Of a DNA stretch of 56,191 nucleotides, positions 8,831 to 16,141 are shown piece by piece. The stretch is taken from NCBI RefSeq assembly GCF_007992195.1, contig NZ_BJZU01000089.1, forward strand, positions 1-56,191, written 5' to 3'. Both the position numbers and the translations under genes were made by a program. The notes under the pieces were generated by a model. The model was given only the letters and a program-made list of their open reading frames with translations, was not told the DNA's origin and made no database searches. How positions within the stretch are numbered: position 1 is the stretch's first letter; each line of letters begins with the position of its first letter. The stretch comes from Methylobacterium oxalidis. Lineage in GTDB: Bacteria > Pseudomonadota > Alphaproteobacteria > Rhizobiales > Beijerinckiaceae.

Positions 8831-9876
8831 TCAAATCAAACCGTAGCGCGCCTCGTAGGCGTCGACGATCAGTCGGTTCCACGCCTGCCCGGCGGCGCGG
8901 GGAGCATAGCGTTGCCGGAGCGGCAAAAGGACCGAGGGTCCGGTCCGCGCGATCTCCAGAAGCGACCGATCGTCGACAAAGACGGACGGCCGCACCTCAC
9001 GCAGGTTCCGGAACATCGAGGAGCCGCTCACGGCGACGGGGCGCCCGGAGGCCAGAGCGTAATCGATGCAGCTCGAAATGCCGCGCCCGGGGGCGTCGTC
9101 GTACAGGAAGGCATTGAGATCGTTGCTCGCGAGGAATTGGAGCAACCCTTCTTCTTCGAAGAAATCATGCGTGAATTCGAGGCTGATGCCGGGCTTCGTT
9201 ACCGCTTGCCGGCAATCGGAGATGATGTTGGCCAGGGCCGAAGCCTCGATCATGCCCGGCAGGTCATGCGCCGGAATGTTGATCCGGATCCGCGCTGCGT
9301 TGAATTGCGCGTTCATGAGACGGCAGAGCCGGTCGAAGCCCTTCCCCCCGTCGCGAACCCGAACGAGCCGACCGTGAAGACGGGGTTCTCGGCCCGCACG
9401 TCCGCAGGAGCATCGGGAATGAAGCGCGGGGCGGATATCACCCGCGGATTTTCCGTCACGAGGGTCGGATCCGCGCAGATCAGGAAGTCGAACGGGGCCG
9501 GATCGATGCTGTGCGCGCCGGCCTCGTGCCCCTCGTGCCAGATCGCGTAAGTCGCCACCGCGTCGCCGCAGAGCCGGTCCTCGGCCGCCCAGGCCAGGGT
9601 CGCGGGATGGTGGTTGAACAGCACGAGCCGCGGGCGCGCCGAACTGAGACAGGCAGCGAATTCCTCCCGCGAGCCGCTCTCACAGTAATGCCAGGTCAGC
9701 GGGGTGACCATCGTGGCCAGCGCATCGAAGAGGCGTCGGCCAAATTGGTAGACGCCGCAGCGTTCCCCGGAATGATTGACGAACAGGCAGTCGATCGATC
9801 GCTCGGCGCGCGGTTGTTCCGATCCGGAAGCCCATCGCCGAAAGCGGTCGATGTAGCGCTGCGGGCGCAACCTCAC
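8831..9876 (-). pseudogene. Glycosyltransferase (GT-B, group 1-like) split by a frameshift
   Basis: Two frames describe one protein. The first (9876 to 9313, 187 residues) begins MRLRPQRYIDRFRRW, contains LFVNHSGERCGVYQFG and IWHEGHEAG, and reaches VGSFGFATGG before running out. The second (9316 to 8831) gives RIRINIPAHD, FLYDDAPGRGISSCIDYAL and a C-terminus ending EARYGLI. The coding strand has six Gs at 9349-9344; one more G would join the halves as ATGGKGFDRLCRLMNAQFN, which is a natural continuation of this family. As it stands, the first frame stops at a TGA overlapping the second frame's ATG. It may be a sequencing error, a real inactivating mutation or a phase-variable tract. It heads the minus-strand glycosyltransferase group. 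Confidence 0.75.
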
Positions 9877-10060
9877 GTCAGGCTCGGCCTCGATTGAACG
9901 CGTCGCGGATGGTCAGGGTGCGGGCATCTCCGGCACCGGTCGGATCAGTCATCCGGACTAGCCTAGCGGGCGCAAGTCGGTCAAATTTCGGATTCGGGCA
10001 GGGCCGCAGGCTTCGGTCAACAATCACGAAGGGAGACGGTGTGGCAGAGGATTTCTTCTG

Positions 10061-10744
10061 ATGCGTCGCGATGAACCCTCCAGATTCACGAGCTGGGCCA
10101 GGGCCGTCCGATCGCCGGTCAGGTGGGCCGCGCGGGTCGTCAAGCGCCGGGCGCGGCGCCTTATGGCCGGCGATCTCGTCCACGCCACCTACGGCGCTCT
10201 GCTCGGCCGCGCGCCGGACCCGGACGACCTCGCCCACGGCCGGCAGATCCTCGCGGGCGGTGCCGGCCTGCAGGGACTCATCGCAGAACTCCTCGCCAGC
10301 CAGGAGTTTCGCGACCGCGCCGAGGCCGAGCGGCACAGAAGCGAGGCGCCCGAGAGCGTCACCCGCCTGTTCCGCCTGCTCCTCCAGCGCGAGCCCGAGC
10401 CGCAGGCGCTCGATCATTTCGCTGAACTCGCCGCGCGCGCTTCGCCCGAGGCCGTGCTCGCCGGCCTGATCGAGAGCCCTGAGTTCCTCCAGCGCGTACG
10501 CGACCGCCTCCCCGCGTCGGAACACTCCGTGGATGGCGGCCCTCCGCCCAGTCTGCGCGACTTGGCGGAGGTCGTCTCCATGATCCAGGATTTCGTGTCC
10601 GCGCGTCTGTTCGCCTCCGGATCTCGGCTGCAGCTCGGCGGTCCCGTGGCGCCGAGCACTGAGCCCGCCGCCCTCAAGGCCGCCGCGCACGCACTCCTGA
10701 TGTCGGCCGCTCTCTGCCCTAGCCTGGACGGATCTGTCGGATGA
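10061..10744 (+). CDS. Small protein with two DUF4214-like repeats
   Basis: The protein has 227 residues. After a basic N-terminus (about 35 residues, many Arg) come two repeats: ATYGALLGRAPDPDDL with LLASQEFRD, then LFRLLLQREPEPQAL with LIESPEFLQR. These match DUF4214 (Y..LLGR.PD...L, then .S.EF). No signal peptide or Gly-rich Ca-binding repeats are visible, so unlike the large DUF4214 proteins in the window this one looks cytoplasmic. The ATG start has GAGGA nine bases upstream. Its stop overlaps the start of the next glycosyltransferase gene as ATGA, so the two are translationally coupled. A role tied to that enzyme is inferred. Confidence 0.75.
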   Translation: MRRDEPSRFTSWARAVRSPVRWAARVVKRRARRLMAGDLVHATYGALLGRAPDPDDLAHGRQILAGGAGLQGLIAELLASQEFRDRAEAERHRSEAPESVTRLFRLLLQREPEPQALDHFAELAARASPEAVLAGLIESPEFLQRVRDRLPASEHSVDGGPPPSLRDLAEVVSMIQDFVSARLFASGSRLQLGGPVAPSTEPAALKAAAHALLMSAALCPSLDGSVG

Positions 10745-13077
10745 GCGCGATGCCGCCTTTTCCGGCATCGCGTCCGACACCCGCCCGGATCTTGGTCGAT
10801 GCGCGCGCGCTCCAGGAGCCCGCCTCGCAGGTGAGCCTGTCGGCCCTGCACGGACGCATCGTTCTGTCGGCGCTCCGGGCGCATGGCTGGCACGGGCCTG
10901 CGCCGCGCATGATCGCTCTCGTCGACGCGTCTCTGCCGACCCTCGACGGCGACAACGCCGCGCTGTTCGACGAGACGTCACAGGCGCCGCAGCAGACCGC
11001 CGGCGAGGGTGCGTGGCTGATCACCCTTTCGCCGATGATCCACGACCCGCTCTGGCTGCGGAGCCTCATACGGGACGCCCGTGTTCGCACGATCGCGCTG
11101 TGCAGCGATATCTCGATCCTCACGGACCCGGAGCGTCTTCGCGATCAGGTCGGGCGCGCGCACGCCCTCGCTGCGCTCGCGTGGCTGACGGCCTACGATT
11201 GCGTCGCGACCCTGTCCTCCGACGCCAAGGGACTGCTGGGGCAGGCCCTCGGCCCCCGCGGTCCCTCCGCGTTCGCCATATCGACGGCGCCGCGGGCGGC
11301 CTTTGCCGAGTCCGGAGGCGCGCCGCGGCCCCGCTCGGATCGCTCCGGCATCCTCGCCAGCGGTGCCGGCGATCCGCTCGGCTGCATCGAGACGCTGCTG
11401 CGAGCCCACGCACGCTCGACCACGCTCCACGCGCCGCCCGTTCCGCTGATCGTCCGGGAGAAGCTGACATGGGAGCGGCGGGCGCATCTGCGCACCGTCT
11501 ACGCGCAGGCAGGCGGGCAACCGCTCAACCTCGTCTTTCACGCCTGCGAACCGACGCGCGAGAACCTCGACGACGCCCTTCTCACGGTTCCCTGCGCGAG
11601 CGGCGACCGGTCCCTTCTCACGGCGCTGGAAAGCGCGGCTGCGGGGACGCCCGTCATCGCACCGGATTATCCGGCCCTCCGAGAGGAGACCGGTCGTGAG
11701 ACGTACCGGTTCGCGCCCGACCGGCCCGACGCGCTTCAGGCCCTCGTCGAGCGGGTGGTCCAGGAGCGCGATACCTGGGAAGGTTTGCGGGATGAGCAGA
11801 GCGCGATCGCGCGCGAATTCACCGAGAGCGCCCTGGCCCATCGCGTCCTGGAGGGCATCGACGGCGCGTCCCGCGCGCTACTTCCCCTCACGCCGCGCAT
11901 CGGTTACGCGCGCCCGCAGATCGCCGTGCTTACACCCCTGCCGCCGTCGAGATCCGGAGTAGCCGATTTCTCGGCGGCGACTCTTGCCGCCCTCGCGGAC
12001 TACGCCGATATCCACGTCTTCACCGATACCGTCTCGCCCCGCGCGAGCCGAGCCTACCGATCCGTCAGCCCGATCAGCCAAGCCTACGCGATGCGGGACC
12101 AGTTCGACGCCACGATCTCCGTGCTCGGCAATTCCGACTATCACCTCTCGATCTACCGGTATCTCCTGGAGCGCGGCGGTGCCGCCATCGCGCACGACGC
12201 GCGCATGCTCCATTTCTACGTCGGCTGTCTCGGTCTCGAGCGCACCCTGCAGGTGGCGCGCGCTGAAGGAGAGAGCGGCGCGGACGCGGCGGCCGTCGCG
12301 ACTTGGATGCAGGACCAGGACGCGCTGCCCATCCTTTTCCTCTCCGAGATCGCCGCTGCGGCCCGGCCGCTGTTCGTGCACTCGCGCCTGACGGCGGATC
12401 TCATCGGGCGCTACTATCGCGCCACGCCCATCGTGCTGCCCTTCGCCCAATACCGAGAGGTGCCGGCACCGGAAAAGTGGCGGCGGGCAGCCGGTGCGCC
12501 CGTCTCGCTGGTGACTTTCGGCTATGTCGGCGACGACAAGGCCCCCGACCGGATCATCGCGGCGGTCGCGATGCTGCGCCGCTGGGGGGTCGACGCGCGC
12601 CTAACCTTCTGCGGCTACGCCGAGCCGGCGCTCCGCGACAGGCTGAGATCGCTCGCGGCGGATCTCGGCATGGGAGACGCCGTCGAAATCTCCGACACCT
12701 TCGTGACCGAGGACGCCTACCGGCAGCGGATGGCGGAGGCGGACATCGGCATTCAGTTGCGCACCTACAAGATGGGCGGCCTGTCGGGCGCGTTGAGCGA
12801 TTGCATCTCGGCGGCCCTGCCCACGATCGCGAACGCGCACCTCGCGCAGGCCATGGAGGCGCCCGCCTTCGTCCGTACCATTCCGGACACGAACGCGCCC
12901 GTCGACATCGCCGAGGCCGTCCTCGGCATCCTCCAGGCCGGCGAGCACGCACACCGCCCTCTCGAAGCGGCGCGCGCCTATGCGTCCGACCACAGTTGCG
13001 ACCGCTACGCGCGCCTCCTGCTCCAAGAGCTCGGCTTCGACGTCGAGCGGCGGGACGCCGTGTCCTGCGTCGCGTGA
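10741..13077 (+). CDS. Two-domain glycosyltransferase, GT-B/GT4 type
   Basis: The protein has 778 residues. The first half (about 15-370) begins ARILVDARALQE, like GT4 proteins, and ends in a donor-domain segment ESAAAGTPVIAPDYPAL, but the usual Glu motif region is poorly kept, so this half may be degenerate. The second half (about 385-765) starts QIAVLTPLPPSRSGVADFS, an N-terminal motif of GT4 enzymes, and has VTFGYVGDDKAPDRII, ADIGIQLRTYKMGGLSGAL and SAALPTIA in its C-terminal lobe. It is a cytoplasmic sugar transferase with unknown donor. It overlaps the preceding small DUF4214-like gene by four bases. Confidence 0.83.
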   Translation: MSAMPPFPASRPTPARILVDARALQEPASQVSLSALHGRIVLSALRAHGWHGPAPRMIALVDASLPTLDGDNAALFDETSQAPQQTAGEGAWLITLSPMIHDPLWLRSLIRDARVRTIALCSDISILTDPERLRDQVGRAHALAALAWLTAYDCVATLSSDAKGLLGQALGPRGPSAFAISTAPRAAFAESGGAPRPRSDRSGILASGAGDPLGCIETLLRAHARSTTLHAPPVPLIVREKLTWERRAHLRTVYAQAGGQPLNLVFHACEPTRENLDDALLTVPCASGDRSLLTALESAAAGTPVIAPDYPALREETGRETYRFAPDRPDALQALVERVVQERDTWEGLRDEQSAIAREFTESALAHRVLEGIDGASRALLPLTPRIGYARPQIAVLTPLPPSRSGVADFSAATLAALADYADIHVFTDTVSPRASRAYRSVSPISQAYAMRDQFDATISVLGNSDYHLSIYRYLLERGGAAIAHDARMLHFYVGCLGLERTLQVARAEGESGADAAAVATWMQDQDALPILFLSEIAAAARPLFVHSRLTADLIGRYYRATPIVLPFAQYREVPAPEKWRRAAGAPVSLVTFGYVGDDKAPDRIIAAVAMLRRWGVDARLTFCGYAEPALRDRLRSLAADLGMGDAVEISDTFVTEDAYRQRMAEADIGIQLRTYKMGGLSGALSDCISAALPTIANAHLAQAMEAPAFVRTIPDTNAPVDIAEAVLGILQAGEHAHRPLEAARAYASDHSCDRYARLLLQELGFDVERRDAVSCVA

Positions 13078-13242
13078 TCATCCACGGCGGTCCGGCAGCC
13101 GCCGCATTCCCGATCGGGCGGGCTCGCTCTCCGGGCCCGGGCGCGTCCTCGAACCGCCCCTCTCCGGTTGACGATCCGACTCAACCTGTAGCTATACAGG
13201 GCCCGAAACCAGTACGGCGCGAGCCCGACGGGAGGCCTGTTG

Positions 13243-14478
13243 ATGCGCGGATCCTACAAACGTATCGAGTCATGTCGCGTCAGCGGGTCGCCCAACCTGA
13301 TCCCGGTTCTCCACCTCGGTCAGCAGGAGCTGACGGGCGTCTTCCCCGCGCCGGGTGAGGCCGTGACGGAAGGGCCCCTCGAGCTGGTCTGGTGCCCGGA
13401 CAGCGGGCTGCTGCAGCTCGCGCACACCTACGATGCGTCGGAGATGTACGGCGACAATTACGGCTATCGGTCCGGCCTCAACGCGTCGATGGTCACGCAT
13501 CTGACCCAGAAGATCGATTTTCTCGAGAAATTCGTCGATCTGAAGCCCGGTGACACGGTCCTCGACATCGGCTCGAACGACGCGACCTCCCTGAAGGCAT
13601 ACCAGACCTCGGGCCTGCGGCGGATCGGCATCGACCCGACCGGGGCGAAGTTCCGCCAGTACTATCCGGACGATGTCCAACTCGTCCCGGATTTCTTTTC
13701 CGCGGCGAATTTCCGCAAGGTCAGCGACCGTCAGGCCAAGATCGTCACGTCGATCGCGATGTTCTACGATCTCGACGACCCGATCGCCTTCGCGCGCGAC
13801 ATCGCCTCGGTGCTGGCACCGGACGGCGTCTGGCATTTCGAGCAGAGCTACATGCCGGCGATGCTCCGCACCGTGTCCTACGACACGATCTGCCACGAGC
13901 ACCTCGAATACTACTCGCTCGGCGTCGTGCAGAAGATCCTCGAAGCGGCGCAGCTCAAGGTTCTAGACGTGCAGATGAACGGCGTTAACGGCGGCAGCTT
14001 CGCCGTGACCGCCGCACCGGTGACCTCGCCGCACAAGGCGAACGACGCCGTGATCGACTGGCTGCTCGGCCAGGAAGACCGCATGGGTCTTAACACGGTG
14101 CGGCCGTTCCGGGAGTTCGAGGACCGCGTGTTCCGGCATAAGGCCGACCTGACCCGGCTGCTGCGGGCGCTCGCCGCGGACGGGAAGAAGGTCCTCGGCT
14201 ACGGGGCCTCGACGAAGGGCAACGTCACCCTGCAATTCTGCGGCATCACGGAGAAGGAAGTCTCCGCCATCGCGGAAGTGAACGCCGAGAAGTTCGGGCG
14301 CGTCACCCCCGGCACGCATATCCCGATCATCTCGGAGGCCGAGGCGCGGGCCATGAAGCCCGACTACTTCCTGGTCCTGCCCTGGCACTTCAAGGAGGGC
14401 ATCCTGCAGCGCGAGCAGGAGTTCCGGGCCCAGGGCGGGAAGTTCATCTTCCCCTTCCCCGAGATCGAGATCATCTGA
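13243..14478 (+). CDS. Sugar C-methyltransferase (class I SAM-dependent, NovU/TylCIII-like)
   Basis: The protein has 411 residues in the three-part layout of nucleotide-sugar C-methyltransferases: an N-terminal zinc-type domain (1-75), a SAM-binding Rossmann domain with VLDIGSND (residues 107-114), and a C-terminal domain containing GYGASTKGN and ending FPFPEIEII. The HEHLEYYSL segment near residue 215 is typical of this family. In the zinc-type domain the expected Cys pairs read CRVS and CPDS, so the second Cys of each pair is Ser; zinc binding may be lost. ATG 13243 is preferred because GGAGG lies seven bases upstream. It probably makes a branched deoxysugar from a keto-deoxysugar nucleotide, in keeping with gmd/rmd upstream. 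Confidence 0.82.
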   Translation: MRGSYKRIESCRVSGSPNLIPVLHLGQQELTGVFPAPGEAVTEGPLELVWCPDSGLLQLAHTYDASEMYGDNYGYRSGLNASMVTHLTQKIDFLEKFVDLKPGDTVLDIGSNDATSLKAYQTSGLRRIGIDPTGAKFRQYYPDDVQLVPDFFSAANFRKVSDRQAKIVTSIAMFYDLDDPIAFARDIASVLAPDGVWHFEQSYMPAMLRTVSYDTICHEHLEYYSLGVVQKILEAAQLKVLDVQMNGVNGGSFAVTAAPVTSPHKANDAVIDWLLGQEDRMGLNTVRPFREFEDRVFRHKADLTRLLRALAADGKKVLGYGASTKGNVTLQFCGITEKEVSAIAEVNAEKFGRVTPGTHIPIISEAEARAMKPDYFLVLPWHFKEGILQREQEFRAQGGKFIFPFPEIEII

Positions 14479-14527
14479 CGGACGCCTCGGCCCCGCGCGC
14501 GATCGGCGCACGGGGTCGGAGCCGGGC

Positions 14528-15772
14528 TCAGCTCAGGAACCAGCCCTGCTCGATCTGCGCGAGGTGGACGCCGTGGGCCTCAGCGCTGTCGGCGAGCAGG
14601 ACCGCGAGATCCGCGCGCGACGTGCCGCCGTTGAGCTGGTTGGTCCAGTAGGACAGCCCGTCCGTCTCGGCATGGCGGCCGAGCGCGTTCATGTAGAGCG
14701 CGTCGACGTAATCCGAATTCGCCATCGAACCGTACTTCGCCTGGTTCTCCGGTGTGCCAAGGAACGCCTGAGCGAGGCTGCTAAGTGAGCCGCCGTGGTC
14801 GAGCTGGGATTCCCAGTACTTGAGGCCACTCGCATCCGGCGGACGGTTGAGCATGGTGTAGTACAGGCGGGCGACGTCGGCCGCCTGCTTGTCCGGCACA
14901 AAGAGGCCGGTGTCGAACACCGATTTCAGGCTGCTCAGATGCTCGTCGGAGAACACGAACCCGCTCGCGACATCGATGCGGGCGGCGCCGCCATTGAGCT
15001 GGCCGGTCCAGTAGTTGAGGCCCTCCGCGTCCGCCGGGCGGCCGAGGGTAGACTGGTAGAGCTGCTGGACGAAATCGGAGTTCCCAAGCGCGCCGGCGCG
15101 CGCCTGACCTTCCTGTGAGTTAAGGAGGAGGTCGCCGAGCGTCCGCGCCGAAGCGCCGTGCTCAAGCTGGTCCGCCCAGTACTCCAGGCCGAGCGTGTCA
15201 GGCGCGCGCCCGAGAAGACCGGAATAGAGGGCATAGACTTGGCCGCCCAAGCTGTGAACGTCATGGGTCGCGTCGCCGAACAGGCCGTAATAGCCGTTCG
15301 GCGCGACACTGTACTTGAACAGATTGTAGTCGGACGGCAGGAACGTGGCGTTGTTGACGTCGACCTTCAGGTCGAGGCCGGAGGCTGCGCCGCCAAGAGC
15401 GCTCACCGGAACAGCGATCTCCAAGGTGAGATTGTTTGCGCCATAGGCGAAACTCACCGGCGTGATCGTCGGGGTCTGCCCGGCACCGAGGTAGGTGTAG
15501 AGCAGCGGCGTCCCGTCGGGATCGACGTTGATATAGTATTCCGCGCCCGTGCCGGCTCCCGAATAGGCTTCGGCGCCGGTGCTTTCGTTGCGATCGGTGT
15601 TGAGCCACAGGGTGGTGTTGAAGCCAATGGCGACCGGTGACTGGATGGCGAAGACGTACTGGCCGCTCTCCAGGGTGGCGTAGAGGGCGTAATTGGAGAC
15701 GCCGGTGCGAGCATCGTCGAGCCGCTCAGCCAACGTCCAATCATTGAGGTTCCCGTCAACGGCATGTGCCAT
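14528..15772 (-). CDS. DUF4214-repeat protein with carbohydrate-binding-like N-terminal module
   Basis: The protein has 414 residues. Residues 1-155 form a beta-rich module: HAVDGNLNDW, then GQYVFAIQSP, TTLWLNTDRN and TGAEYYINV. It resembles surface carbohydrate-binding domains and is clearly related to the N-terminus of the protein starting at 52796. Residues about 185-400 hold four DUF4214 repeats (LLGRAPDTLGLEYWADQL, TLGRPADAEGLNYWTGQL, MLNRPPDASGLKYWESQL, ALGRHAETDGLSYWTNQL). The C-terminus AQIEQGWFLS recurs in two other proteins here and may be a type I secretion signal, because there is no N-terminal signal peptide. ATG 15772 has GGGAG seven bases upstream and aligns with the homologue's start; ORF extension to 15781 is not needed. 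Confidence 0.83.
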   Translation of the reverse strand: MAHAVDGNLNDWTLAERLDDARTGVSNYALYATLESGQYVFAIQSPVAIGFNTTLWLNTDRNESTGAEAYSGAGTGAEYYINVDPDGTPLLYTYLGAGQTPTITPVSFAYGANNLTLEIAVPVSALGGAASGLDLKVDVNNATFLPSDYNLFKYSVAPNGYYGLFGDATHDVHSLGGQVYALYSGLLGRAPDTLGLEYWADQLEHGASARTLGDLLLNSQEGQARAGALGNSDFVQQLYQSTLGRPADAEGLNYWTGQLNGGAARIDVASGFVFSDEHLSSLKSVFDTGLFVPDKQAADVARLYYTMLNRPPDASGLKYWESQLDHGGSLSSLAQAFLGTPENQAKYGSMANSDYVDALYMNALGRHAETDGLSYWTNQLNGGTSRADLAVLLADSAEAHGVHLAQIEQGWFLS

Positions 15773-16141
15773 AAAGATCACTCCCAGCGCTCGTGGGTCT
15801 TGTGAAAGACCGCACTGAAGTCCCCGCGGTGCGCCCTGTGCACTTGCGCGAGGCTAATCCACGCCTGGAGATTATGGCTTCCGCCTGTCGCACGTTAGGA
15901 ATAATTTGGACTACGGCTGAGTACTTTCGGATTAGGCAGATCGTATTATCAATTTTAATATTGGATATATTTTGAAGCTGGAGCAATGCTCCGCAGATTT
16001 TTTGGATAAATACAGCAAAACATCCCGCACTCGAGTAAAAATACAGGCCAAGCACGTCTCTCACAGAAGGCCGCCTGCAGCGGAACGTCGGTCGCTGCGC
16101 GCGTCTGCAAGGGCTGGACGGGGTGAGTCGCCGCGTCCCGC
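15773..16141. promoter_or_regulatory. AT-rich intergenic region upstream of the DUF4214 protein gene
   Basis: The 369 bases are strikingly AT-rich from about 15890 to 16050 against a GC-rich background. No gene is supported. It should carry the promoter of the gene starting at 15772 and the 3' end of the upstream gene's transcript. It holds an AGTACT palindrome at 15920-15925 and a small GGAGC/GCTCC hairpin near 15979. Confidence 0.45.

Noticed and set aside
8703..8846. 47-codon plus-strand frame with a GGGAGG site
   Set aside because: The site is attractive, but the frame runs through the 15-base-pair hairpin and into the end of the opposite gene, and the peptide looks random.
9316..9349. 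Two separate, translationally coupled genes instead of one frameshifted glycosyltransferase
   Set aside because: The ATGA overlap would allow it, but the sequence just upstream of the second ATG (KGFDRLCRL) continues the family only if one G is added, so one broken gene explains the data better.
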